A DNA stretch of 64,000 nucleotides from Sipunculus nudus. Lineage: Eukaryota > Annelida > Sipuncula > Golfingiida > Sipunculidae. The DNA is taken from the NCBI GenBank assembly GCA_026874595.1, contig CM049315.1, positions 5,332,664 through 5,396,663 of the forward strand. Direction: 5' to 3'. Positions 24,401 through 37,600 of this stretch are shown piece by piece. The position numbers were made by a program, and so were the translations under genes. The notes below the pieces were generated by a model. That model saw only the letters and a list, made by a program, of their open reading frames with translations. It was not told the DNA's origin and made no database searches. The first letter of the stretch is position 1. Each line of letters starts with the position of its first letter.

Positions 24401-27400
24401 CCCGGCTTGCCTCCACAAGATCCTATGGCAGCCCGGCTTGCCTCCACAAGATCCTATGGCATCCCAGCTTGTCTCCACTAGATCCTATGGCAGCCCGACT
24501 TGTACCTACTAGATCCTATGGCAGCCCAGCTTGCCTCTACTAGATCTTAAGGCACCCGGCTTCCCTCCACTAAATCCTATGGCAGCCCGACTTGTACCTA
24601 CTAGATCCTATGGCAGCCCGGCTTGCCTCTACTAGATCCTATGGCAGCCCGGCTTGCCTCCACAAGATCCTATGGCAGCCCGGCTTGCCTCCACAAGATC
24701 CTATGGCAGCCCAGCTTGCCTCCACTAGATCCTATGGCAGCCCGACTTGTACCTACTAGATCCTATGGCAGCCCGGCTTGTACCTACTAGATCCTATGGC
24801 AGCCCGGCTTGCCTCTACCAGATCCTATGACAGCCCGGCTTGCCTCTACTAGATCCTATGGCAGCCCGGCTTGCCTCTACTAGATCCTATGGCAGCCCGG
24901 CTTGCCTCTACTAGATCCTATGGCAGCCCGGCCTGCCTCTACTGGATCCTATGGCAGCCCGGCTTGTCTCTACTAGATCCTATGGCAGCCCGGCTTGCCT
25001 CTACTAGATCCTATGGCAGCCCGGCCTGCCTCTACTGGATCCTATGGCAGCCCGGCTTGTCTCTACTAGATCCTATGGCAGCCCGGCTTGCCTCTACTAG
25101 ATCCTATGGCAGCCCGGCTTGCCTCTACTAGATCTTAAGGCACCCGGCTTGCCTCTACTATATCCTATTACAGCCCGGCCTGCCTCTACTGGATCCTATG
25201 GCAGGCCGGCTTGTCTCTACTAGATCCTATGGCAGCCCGGCTTGCCTCTACTAGATCCTATGGCAGCCCGGCTTGCCTCTACTAGATCCTATGGCAGCCC
25301 GGCTTGCCTCCACAAGATCCTATGGCAGCCCGGCTTGCCTCCACAAGATCCTATGGCAGCCCAGCTTGCCTCCACTAGATCCTATGGCAGCCCGACTTGT
25401 ACCTTCTGGATCCTATGGCAGCCCGGCTTGCCTCTACTAGATCCTATGGCAGCCCGGCTTGCCTCTACTAGATCTTAAGGCACCCGGCTTGCCTCTACTA
25501 TATCCTATGGCAGCCCGGCCTGCCTCTACTGGATCCTATGGCAGCCCGGCCTGCCTCTACTGGATCCTATGGCAGCCCGGCTTGCTTCTACTAGATCCTA
25601 TGGCAGCCCGGCTAACCTCTACTGGATCCTATGGCAGCAAGGCCTGCCTCTACTAGATCCTATGGCAGCCCTGCTTGCCTCTACTAGATCCTCTGGCAGC
25701 CCTGCTTGCCTCTACTAGTTCCTATGGCAGCCATGCTTGCCTCTACTAGATCCTATGGCAGCCCGGCTTGCTTCTACTAGATCCTAAGGCAGCAAGGGCT
25801 GCCTCTACTAGATCCTATGGCAGCCCGGCTTGTCTCTACTAGATCCTAAGGCAGCCTTGCTTGCCTCTACTAGATCCTATGGCAGCCCGGCTTGCCTCTA
25901 CTAGATCTTATGGCAGCCCGGCTTGCTTCTACTAGATCCTATGGCAGCCCGGCTTGCCTCCACTAGATCCTATGGCAGCCATGCTTGCCTCTACTAGATC
26001 CTATGGCAGCCCGACTTGTCTCTACTAGATCCTATGGCAGCCCGGCCTGCCTCTACTAGATACTATGGCAGCCCGGCTTGCCTCTACTAGATCTTATGGC
26101 ACCCGGCTTGCCTCTTCTATATCCTATGGCAGCCTACCTTGCCTCTACTAGATCCTATGGCAGCCCGGCTTGCCTCTATTAGATCCTATAGCAGCCCGGC
26201 TTGCCTCTACTAGATCCTATGGCAGCCCGGCTTGCCTCTACTAGATCGTATGGAAGCCCGGCTTGCCTCAACTTGATCCTATGGCAGCTCGGCTTGCCTC
26301 TACTGGATCCTATGGCAGCCCAGCTTGTCTCTACTAGATACTATGGCAGCCCGGCTTGCCTCTACTAGATTCTATGGCAGCCTAGCTTGCCTGTACTAGA
26401 TCCTATGGCAGCCCGGGCTACCTCTACTAGATCCTTTGGCAGCCCGGCTTGCCTCTACTAGATCCTATGGCAGCCCGGCTTGCCTCTACTAGATCCTAAG
26501 GCAGCCTTGCTTGCATCTACTAGATCATATGGCAGCCCGGCTTGCCTCTACTAGATCCTGTGGCAGCCCGGCTTGCCTCTACTAGATCCTACGGCAGCCC
26601 GACTTGTCTCTACTAGATACTATGGCAGCCCGGCTTGCCTCTACTAGATCTTATGGCACCCGGCTTGCCTCTAATACATCCTATGGCAGCCCGGCCTGCC
26701 TCTACTGGATCCTATGGCAGCCCGGCATGCTTCTACTAGATCCTATGGCAGCCCGGCTTGCCTCTACTAGATCCTAAGGCAGCCTTGCTTGCATCTACTA
26801 GATCCTATGGCAGCCCGGCTTGCCTCTACTAGATCCTGTGGCAGCCCGCTTTCTTCTACTATATCCTATGGCAGCCCGGCTTCCCTCCACTAGATCCTAT
26901 GGCAGCCCGGCTTGCCTCTACTAGATCCTATGGCAGTCCGACTTGTCTCTACTAGATCCTATGGCAGCCCGGCTTTCTTCTACTAGATCCTATGGCAGCC
27001 CGGCTTGCCTCCACTAGATGCTATGGCAGCTATGCTTGCCTCTACTAGATCCTATGGCAGCCCGACTTGTCTCTACTAGATCCTATGGCAGCCCGGCCTG
27101 CCTCTACTAGATACTATGGCAGCCCGGCTTGCCTCTACTAGATCTTATGGCACCCGGCTTGCCTCTACTATATCCTATGGCAGCCTACCTTGCCTCTACT
27201 AGATCCTATGGCAGCCCGGCTTCCCTCTATTAGATCCTATAGCAGCCCGGCTTGCCTCTACTAGATCCTATGACAGCCCGGCTTGCCTCTACTAGATCGT
27301 ATGGAAGCCCGGCTTGCCTCAACTTGATCCTATGGCAGCCCGGCTTGCCTCTACTGGATCCTATGGCAGCCCAGTTTGTCTCTACTAGATACTATGGCAG

Positions 27401-28685
27401 CCCGGCTTGCCTCTACTAGATTCTATGGCAGCCTAGCTTGCCTATACTAGATCCTATGGCAGCCCGGGCTACCTCTACTAGATCCTATGGCAGCCCGGCT
27501 TGCCTCTACTAGATCCTATGGCAGCCCGGTTTGCCTCCACTAGATCTTATGGCTCCCGGCTTTCCTCTACTATATCCTATGGCAGCCCGGCCTGCCTCTA
27601 CTGGATCCTATGACAGCCTGGCCTGCTTCTCCTAGATCCTATGGCAGCCCGGGCTACCTCTACTAGATCCTATGGCAGCCCGGCTTGCCTCTACTAGATC
27701 CTATGGCAGCCCGGCTTGCCTCTACTAGATCCTAAGGCAGCCTTGCTTGCATCTACTAGATCATATGGCAGCCCGGCTTGCCTCTACTAGATCCTGTGGC
27801 AGCCCGGTTTTCTTCTACTAGATCCTATGGCAGCCCGGCTTCCCTCTACTAGATCCTATGGCAGCCCGGCTTGTCTCTACTAGATCCTATGGCAGCCCGG
27901 CTTGCCTCTACTAGATCCTATGGCAGCCCGGCTTGCCTCTACTAGATCTTAAGGCACCCGGCTTGCCTCTACTATATCCTATGGCAGCCCGGCCTGCCTC
28001 TACTGGATCCTATGGCAGGCCGGCTTGTCTCTACTAGATCCTATGGCAGCCCGGCTTGCCTCTACTAGATCCTATGGCAGCCCGGCTTGCCTCTACTAGA
28101 TCCTATGGCAGCCCGGCTTGCCTCCACAAGATCCTATGGCAGCCCGGCTTGCCTCCACAAGATCCTATGGCAGCCCAGCTTGCCTCCACTAGATCCTATG
28201 GCAGCCCGACTTGTACCTTCTGGATCCTATGGCAGCCCGGCTTGCCTCTACTAGATCCTATGGCAGCCCGGCTTGCCTCTACTAGATCTTAAGGCACCCG
28301 GCTTGCCTCTACTATATCCTATGGCAGCCCGGCCTGCCTCTACTGGATCCTATGGCAGCCCGGCCTGCCTCTACTGGATCCTAGGGCAGCCCGGCTTGCT
28401 TCTACTAGATCCTATGGCAGCCCGGCTAACCTCTACTGGATCCTATGGCAGCAAGGACTGCCTCTACTAGATCCTATGGCAGCCCTGCTTGCCTCTACTA
28501 GATCCTATGGCAGCCCTGCTTGCCTCTACTAGTTCCTATGGCAGCCATGCTTGCCTCTACTAGATCCTATGGCAGCCCGGCTTGCTTCTACTAGATCCTA
28601 AGGCAGCAAGGGCTGCCTCTACTAGATCCTATGGCAGCCCGGCTTGTCTCTACTAGATCCTAAAGCAGCCTTGCTTGCCTCTACT
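17833..28685. repeat. Copy A of a 10,853-bp tandem segmental duplication
   Basis: The variant series from about 17,833 to 28,124 recurs at 28,686 to 38,977 with a constant displacement of 10,853 bp, and the remaining tail 28,125-28,685 recurs at 42,132-42,692. Diagnostic shared rarities include CCTCTGCTGG (22,211 / 33,064), CCTGCACAAG (21,949 / 32,802), a unit with CCTATTACAG (25,164 / 36,017) and CTCTAATACATCC (26,671 / 37,524). I saw no mismatch in the lines I compared directly. The boundary with copy B is a 10-bp shared TGCCTCTACT at 28,676-28,685. Confidence 0.88.
20549..25154. repeat. 2.7-kb repeated segment within copy A (also present in copy B)
   Basis: Sequence 20,549-22,434 matches 23,238-25,154 at displacement 2,689 bp, becoming 2,720 bp after an extra unit near 23,380. 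Copies differ at several positions: CCTCTTCTAG at 21,538 versus CCTCTACTAG, CTGCTGG near 22,211 versus CTACTGG, CCTGCACAAG near 21,949 versus CCTCCACAAG, and CTTCCCTC at about 23,600 versus CTTGCCTC. The same pair is found at 31.4-36.0 kb in copy B, so this repeat predates the 10,853-bp duplication. Confidence 0.75.
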
Positions 28686-31600
28686 GGATCCTAGGGCAGC
28701 CCGGCTTGCTTCTACTAGATCCTATGGCAGCCCGGCTAACCTCTACTGGATCCTATGGCAGCAAGGACTGCCTCTACTAGATCCTATGGCAGCCCTGCTT
28801 GCCTCTACTAGATCCTATGGCAGCCCTGCTTGCCTCTACTAGTTCCTATGGCAGCCATGCTTGCCTCTACTAGATCCTATGGCAGCCCGGCTTGCTTCTA
28901 CTAGATCCTAAGGCAGCAAGGGCTGCCTCTACTAGATCCTATGGCAGCCCGGCTTGTCTCTACTAGATCCTAAGGCAGCCTTGCTTGCCTCTACTAGATC
29001 CTATGGCAGCCCGGCTTGCCTCTACTAGATCTTATGGCAGCCCGGCTTGCTTCTACTAGATCCTATGGCAGCCCGGCTTGCCTCCACTAGATCCTATGGC
29101 TGCCCGGCTTGCCTCTACTAGATCCTATGGCAGCCCGACTTGTACCTACTAGATCCTATGGCAGCCCGGCTTGTACCTACTAGATCCTATGGCAGCCCGG
29201 CTTGCCTCTACCAGATCCTATGACAGCCCGGCTTGCCTCTACTAGATCCTATGGCATCCCAGCTTGCCTCCACTAGATCCTATGGCAGCCCGACTTGTAC
29301 CTACTAGATCCTATGGCAGCCCGGCTTGCCTCCACAAGATCCTATGGCAGCCCGGCTTGCCTCCACAAGATCCTATGGCATCCCAGCTTGCCTCCACTAG
29401 ATCCTATGGCAGCCCGACTTGTACCTACTAGATCCTATGGCAGCCCGGCTTGCCTCCACAAGATCCTATGGCAGCCCGGCTTGCCTCAACAAGATCCTAT
29501 GGCATCCCAGCTTGCCTCCACTAGATCCTATGGCAGCCCGACTTGTACCTTCTAGATCCTATGGCAGCCCAGCTTGCCTGTACTAGATCTTAAGGCACCC
29601 GGCTTCCCTCCACTAAATCCTATGGCAGCCCGACTTGTACCTACTAGATCCTATGGCAGCCCGGCTTGCCTCTACTAGATCTTAAGGCACCCGGCTTCCC
29701 TCCACTAAATCCTATGGCAGCCCGACTTGTACCTACTAGATCCTATGGCAGCCCGGCTTGTCTCCACTAGATCTTAAGGCACCCGGCTTCCCTCCACTAA
29801 ATCCTATGGCAGCCCGACTTGTACCTACTAGATCCTATGGCAGCCCGGCTTGCCTCTACTAGATCCTATGGCAGCCCGGCTTGCCTCCACAAGATCCTAT
29901 GGCAGCCCGGCTTGCCTCCACAAGATCCTATGGCAGCCCAGCTTGCCTCCACTAGATCCTATGGCAGCCCGACTTGTACCTACTAGATCCTATGGCAGCC
30001 CGGCTTGTACCTACTAGATCCTATGGCAGCCTGGCTTGCCTCTACTAGATCCTATGACAGCCCGGCTTGCCTCTACTAGATCCTATGGCAGCCCTGCTTG
30101 CCTCTACTAGATCCTATGGCAGCCCGGCTTGCCTCTACTAGATCCTATGGCAGCCCTGCTTGCCTCCACAAGATCCTATGGCATCCCAGCTTGCCTCCAC
30201 TAGATCCTATGGCAGCCCGACTTGTACCTACTAGATCCTATGGCAGCCCGGCTTGCCTCCACAAGATCCTATGGCAGCCCGGCTTGCCTCCACAAGATCC
30301 TATGGCATCCCAGCTTGCCTCCACTAGATCCTATGGCAGCCCGACTTGTACCTACTAGATCCTATGGCAGCCCGGCTTGCCTCCGCAAGATCCTATGGCA
30401 GCCCGGCTTGCCTCCACAAGATCCTATGGCATCCCAGCTTGCCTCCACTAGATCCTATGGCAGCCCGACTTGTACCTACTAGATCCTATGGCAGCCCGGC
30501 TTGCCTCCACAAGATCCTATGGCAGCCCGGCTTTCCTCCACAAGATCCTATGGCATCCCAGCTTGCCTCCACTAGATCCTATGGCAGCCCGACTTGTACC
30601 TACTAGATCCTATGGCAGCCCAGCTTGCCTCTACTAGATCTTAAGGCACCCGGCTTCCCTCCACTAAATCCTATGGCAGCCCGACTTGTACCTACTAGAT
30701 CCTATGGCAGCCCGGCTTGCCTCTACTAGATCTTAAGGCACCCGGCTTCCCTCCACTAAATCCTATGGCAGCCCGACTTGTACCTACTAGATCCTATGGC
30801 AGCCCGGCTTGTCTCCACTAGATCTTAAGGCACCCGGCTTCCCTCCACTAAATCCTATGGCAGCCCGACTTGTACCCACTAGATCCTATGGCAGCCCGGC
30901 TTGCCTCTACTAGATCCTATGGCAGCCCGGCTTGCCTCCACAAGATCCTATGGCAGCCCGGCTTGCCTCCACAAGATCCTATGGCAGCCCAGCTTGCCTC
31001 CACTAGATCCTATGGCAGCCCGACTTGTACCTACTAGATCCTATGGCAGCCCGGCTTGTACCTACTAGATCCTATGGCAGCCTGGCTTGCCTCTACTAGA
31101 TCCTATGACAGCCCGGCTTGCCTCTACTAGATCCTATGGCAGCCCGGCTTGCCTCTACTAGATCCTATGGCAGCCCGGCTTGCCTCTACTAGATCCTATG
31201 GCAGCCCGGCTTGCCTCTACTAGATCCTATGGCAGCCCGGCTTGCCTCTACTAGATCTTAAGGCACCCGGCTTGCCTCTACTATATCCTATGGCAGCCCG
31301 GCCTGCCTCTACTAGATCCTATGGCAGCCCGGCTTGTCTCTACTAGATCCTATGGCAGCCCGGCTTGCCTCTACTAGATCCTATGGCAGCCCGGCTTGCC
31401 TCTACTAGATCTTAAGGCACCCGGCTTGCCTCTACTATATCCTATGGCAGCCCGGCCTGCCTCTACTGGATCCTATGGCAGGCCGGCTTGTCTCTACTAG
31501 ATCCTATGGCAGCCCGGCTTGCCTCTACTAGATCCTATGGCAGCCCGGCTTGCCTCCACAAGATCCTATGGCAGCCCGGCTTGCCTCCACAAGATCCTAT

Positions 31601-34600
31601 GGCAGCCCAGCTTGCCTCCACTAGATCCTATGGCAGCCCGACTTGTACCTTCTGGATCCTATGGCAGCCCGGCTTGCCTCTACTAGATCCTATGGCAGCC
31701 CGGCTTGCCTCTACTAGATCTTAAGGCACCCGGCTTGCCTCTACTATATCCTATGGCAGCCCGGCCTGCCTCTACTGGATCCTATGGCAGCCCGGCCTGC
31801 CTCTACTGGATCCTAGGGCAGCCCGGCTTGCTTCTACTAGATCCTATGGCAGCCCGGCTAACCTCTACTGGATCCTATGGCAGCAAGGACTGCCTCTACT
31901 AGATCCTATGGCAGCCCTGCTTGCCTCTACTAGATCCTATGGCAGCCCTGCTTGCCTCTACTAGTTCCTATGGCAGCCATGCTTGCCTCTACTAGATCCT
32001 ATGGCAGCCCGGCTTGCTTCTACTAGATCCTAAGGCAGCAAGGGCTGCCTCTACTAGATCCTATGGCAGCCCGGCTTGTCTCTACTAGATCCTAAGGCAG
32101 CCTTGCTTGCCTCTACTAGATCCTATGGCAGCCCGGCTTGCCTCTACTAGATCTTATGGCAGCCCGGCTTGCTTCTACTAGATCCTATGGCAGCCCGGCT
32201 TGCCTCCACTAGATCCTATGGCTGCCCGGCTTGCCTCTACTAGATCCTATGGCAGCCCTGATTGCCTCTACTAGATCCTATGGCAGCCCGGCTTGTCTCC
32301 ACTAGATCTTAAGGCACCCGGCTTCCCTCCACTAAATCCTATGGCAGCCCGACTTGTACCTACTAGATCCTATGGCAGCCCGGCTTGCCTCTTCTAGATC
32401 CTATGGCAGCCCTGCTTGCCTCCACAAGATCCTATGGCAGCCCGGCTTGCCTCCACAAGATCCTATGGCATCCCAGCTTGCCTCCACTAGATCCTATGGC
32501 AGCCCGACTTGTACCTACTAGATCCTATGGCAGCCCGGCTTGCCTCCACAAGATCCTATGGCAGCCCGGCTTGCCTCCACAAGATCCTATGGCATCCCAG
32601 CTTGTCTCCACTAGATCCTATGGCAGCCCGACTTGTACCTACTAGATCCTATGGCAGCCCAGCTTGCCTCTACTAGATCTTAAGGCACCCGGCTTCCCTC
32701 CACTAAATCCTATGGCAGCCCGACTTGTACCTACTAGATCCTATGGCAGCCCGGCTTGCCTCTACTAGATCCTATGGCAGCCCGGCTTGCCTGCACAAGA
32801 TCCTATGGCAGCCCGGCTTGCCTCCACAAGATCCTATGGCAGCCCAGCTTGCCTCCACTAGATCCTATGGCAGCCCGACTTGTACCTACTAGATCCTATG
32901 GCAGCCCGGCTTGTACCTACTAGATCCTATGGCAGCCCGGCTTGCCTCTACCAGATCCTATGACAGCCCGGCTTGCCTCTACTAGATCCTATGGCAGCCC
33001 GGCTTGCCTCTACTAGATCCTATGGCAGCCCGGCTTGCCTCTACTAGATCCTATGGCAGCCCGGCCTGCCTCTGCTGGATCCTATGGCAGCCCGGCTTGT
33101 CTCTACTAGATCCTATGGCAGCCCGGCTTGCCTCTACTAGATCCTATGGCAGCCCGGCCTGCCTCTACTGGATCCTATGGCAGCCCGGCTTGTCTCTACT
33201 AGATCCTATGGCAGCCCGGCTTGCCTCTACTAGATCCTATGGCAGCCCGGCTTGCCTCTACTAGATCTTAAGGCACCCGGCTTGCCTCCACAAGATCCTA
33301 TGGCAGCCCGGCTTGCCTCCACAAGATCCTATGGCATCCCAGCTTGCCTCCACTAGATCCTATGGCAGCCCGGCTTGCCTCTACTAGATCCTATGGCAGC
33401 CCGGCTTGCCTCCACAAGATCCTATGGCAGCCCGGCTTGCCTCAACAAGATCCTATGGCATCCCAGCTTGCCTCCACTAGATCCTATGGCAGCCCGACTT
33501 GTACCTTCTAGATCCTATGGCAGCCCAGCTTGCCTCTACTAGATCTTAAGGCACCCGGCTTCCCTCCACTAAATCCTATGGCAGCCCGACTTGTACCTAC
33601 TAGATCCTATGGCAGCCCGGCTTGCCTCTACTAGATCTTAAGGCACCCGGCTTCCCTCCACTAAATCCTATGGCAGCCCGACTTGTACCTACTAGATCCT
33701 ATGGCAGCCCGGCTTGTCTCCACTAGATCTTAAGGCACCCGGCTTCCCTCCACTAAATCCTATGGCAGCCCGACTTGTACCTACTAGATCCTATGGCAGC
33801 CCGGCTTGCCTCTACTAGATCCTATGGCAGCCCGGCTTGCCTCCACAAGATCCTATGGCAGCCCGGCTTGCCTCCACAAGATCCTATGGCAGCCCAGCTT
33901 GCCTCCACTAGATCCTATGGCAGCCCGACTTGTACCTACTAGATCCTATGGCAGCCCGGCTTGTACCTACTAGATCCTATGGCAGCCCGGCTTGTACCTA
34001 CTAGATCCTATGGCAGCCCGGCTTGCCTCCACAAGATCCTATGGCAGCCCAGCTTGCCTCCACTAGATCCTATGGCAGCCCGACTTGTACCTACTAGATC
34101 TTAAGGCACCCGGCTTGCCTCTACTATATCCTATGGCAGCCCGGCCTGCCTCTACTGGATCCTATGGCAGGCCGGCTTGTCTCTACTAGATCCTATGGCA
34201 GCCCGGCTTGCCTCTACTAGATCCTATGGCAGCCCGGCTTGCCTCTACTAGATCCTATGGCAGCCCGGCTTGCCTCCACAAGATCCTATGGCAGCCCGGC
34301 TTGCCTCCACAAGATCCTATGGCAGCCCAGCTTGCCTCCACTAGATCCTATGGCAGCCCGACTTGTACCTTCTGGATCCTATGGCAGCCCGGCTTGCCTC
34401 TACTAGATCCTATGGCAGCCCGGCTTGCCTCTACTAGATCTTAAGGCACCCGGCTTCCCTCTACTATATCCTATGGCAGCCCGGCCTGCCTCTACTGGAT
34501 CCTATGGCAGCCCGGCCTGCCTCTACTGGATCCTAGGGCAGCCCGGCTTGCTTCTACTAGATCCTATGGCAGCCCGGCTAACCTCTACTGGATCCTATGG

Positions 34601-37600
34601 CAGCAAGGACTGCCTCTACTAGATCCTATGGCAGCCCTGCTTGCCTCTACTAGATCCTATGGCAGCCCTGCTTGCCTCTACTAGTTCCTATGGCAGCCAT
34701 GCTTGCCTCTACTAGATCCTATGGCAGCCCGGCTTGCTTCTACTAGATCCTAAGGCAGCAAGGGCTGCCTCTACTAGATCCTATGGCAGCCCGGCTTGTC
34801 TCTACTAGATCCTAAGGCAGCCTTGCTTGCCTCTACTAGATCCTATGGCAGCCCGGCTTGCCTCTACTAGATCTTATGGCAGCCCGGCTTGCTTCTACTA
34901 GATCCTATGGCAGCCCGGCTTGCCTCCACTAGATCCTATGGCTGCCCGGCTTGCCTCTACTAGATCCTATGGCAGCCCTGATTGCCTCTACTAGATCCTA
35001 TGGCAGCCCGGCTTGTCTCCACTAGATCTTAAGGCACCCGGCTTCCCTCCACTAAATCCTATGGCAGCCCGACTTGTACCTACTAGATCCTATGGCAGCC
35101 CGGCTTGCCTCTACTAGATCCTATGGCAGCCCTGCTTGCCTCCACAAGATCCTATGGCAGCCCGGCTTGCCTCCACAAGATCCTATGGCATCCCAGCTTG
35201 CCTCCACTAGATCCTATGGCAGCCCGACTTGTACCTACTAGATCCTATGGCAGCCCGGCTTGCCTCCACAAGATCCTATGGCAGCCCGGCTTGCCTCCAC
35301 AAGATCCTATGGCATCCCAGCTTGTCTCCACTAGATCCTATGGCAGCCCGACTTGTACCTACTAGATCCTATGGCAGCCCAGCTTGCCTCTACTAGATCT
35401 TAAGGCACCCGGCTTCCCTCCACTAAATCCTATGGCAGCCCGACTTGTACCTACTAGATCCTATGGCAGCCCGGCTTGCCTCTACTAGATCCTATGGCAG
35501 CCCGGCTTGCCTCCACAAGATCCTATGGCAGCCCGGCTTGCCTCCACAAGATCCTATGGCAGCCCAGCTTGCCTCCACTAGATCCTATGGCAGCCCGACT
35601 TGTACCTACTAGATCCTATGGCAGCCCGGCTTGTACCTACTAGATCCTATGGCAGCCCGGCTTGCCTCTACCAGATCCTATGACAGCCCGGCTTGCCTCT
35701 ACTAGATCCTATGGCAGCCCGGCTTGCCTCTACTAGATCCTATGGCAGCCCGGCTTGCCTCTACTAGATCCTATGGCAGCCCGGCCTGCCTCTACTGGAT
35801 CCTATGGCAGCCCGGCTTGTCTCTACTAGATCCTATGGCAGCCCGGCTTGCCTCTACTAGATCCTATGGCAGCCCGGCCTGCCTCTACTGGATCCTATGG
35901 CAGCCCGGCTTGTCTCTACTAGATCCTATGGCAGCCCGGCTTGCCTCTACTAGATCCTATGGCAGCCCGGCTTGCCTCTACTAGATCTTAAGGCACCCGG
36001 CTTGCCTCTACTATATCCTATTACAGCCCGGCCTGCCTCTACTGGATCCTATGGCAGGCCGGCTTGTCTCTACTAGATCCTATGGCAGCCCGGCTTGCCT
36101 CTACTAGATCCTATGGCAGCCCGGCTTGCCTCTACTAGATCCTATGGCAGCCCGGCTTGCCTCCACAAGATCCTATGGCAGCCCGGCTTGCCTCCACAAG
36201 ATCCTATGGCAGCCCAGCTTGCCTCCACTAGATCCTATGGCAGCCCGACTTGTACCTTCTGGATCCTATGGCAGCCCGGCTTGCCTCTACTAGATCCTAT
36301 GGCAGCCCGGCTTGCCTCTACTAGATCTTAAGGCACCCGGCTTGCCTCTACTATATCCTATGGCAGCCCGGCCTGCCTCTACTGGATCCTATGGCAGCCC
36401 GGCCTGCCTCTACTGGATCCTATGGCAGCCCGGCTTGCTTCTACTAGATCCTATGGCAGCCCGGCTAACCTCTACTGGATCCTATGGCAGCAAGGCCTGC
36501 CTCTACTAGATCCTATGGCAGCCCTGCTTGCCTCTACTAGATCCTCTGGCAGCCCTGCTTGCCTCTACTAGTTCCTATGGCAGCCATGCTTGCCTCTACT
36601 AGATCCTATGGCAGCCCGGCTTGCTTCTACTAGATCCTAAGGCAGCAAGGGCTGCCTCTACTAGATCCTATGGCAGCCCGGCTTGTCTCTACTAGATCCT
36701 AAGGCAGCCTTGCTTGCCTCTACTAGATCCTATGGCAGCCCGGCTTGCCTCTACTAGATCTTATGGCAGCCCGGCTTGCTTCTACTAGATCCTATGGCAG
36801 CCCGGCTTGCCTCCACTAGATCCTATGGCAGCCATGCTTGCCTCTACTAGATCCTATGGCAGCCCGACTTGTCTCTACTAGATCCTATGGCAGCCCGGCC
36901 TGCCTCTACTAGATACTATGGCAGCCCGGCTTGCCTCTACTAGATCTTATGGCACCCGGCTTGCCTCTTCTATATCCTATGGCAGCCTACCTTGCCTCTA
37001 CTAGATCCTATGGCAGCCCGGCTTGCCTCTATTAGATCCTATAGCAGCCCGGCTTGCCTCTACTAGATCCTATGGCAGCCCGGCTTGCCTCTACTAGATC
37101 GTATGGAAGCCCGGCTTGCCTCAACTTGATCCTATGGCAGCTCGGCTTGCCTCTACTGGATCCTATGGCAGCCCAGCTTGTCTCTACTAGATACTATGGC
37201 AGCCCGGCTTGCCTCTACTAGATTCTATGGCAGCCTAGCTTGCCTGTACTAGATCCTATGGCAGCCCGGGCTACCTCTACTAGATCCTTTGGCAGCCCGG
37301 CTTGCCTCTACTAGATCCTATGGCAGCCCGGCTTGCCTCTACTAGATCCTAAGGCAGCCTTGCTTGCATCTACTAGATCATATGGCAGCCCGGCTTGCCT
37401 CTACTAGATCCTGTGGCAGCCCGGCTTGCCTCTACTAGATCCTACGGCAGCCCGACTTGTCTCTACTAGATACTATGGCAGCCCGGCTTGCCTCTACTAG
37501 ATCTTATGGCACCCGGCTTGCCTCTAATACATCCTATGGCAGCCCGGCCTGCCTCTACTGGATCCTATGGCAGCCCGGCATGCTTCTACTAGATCCTATG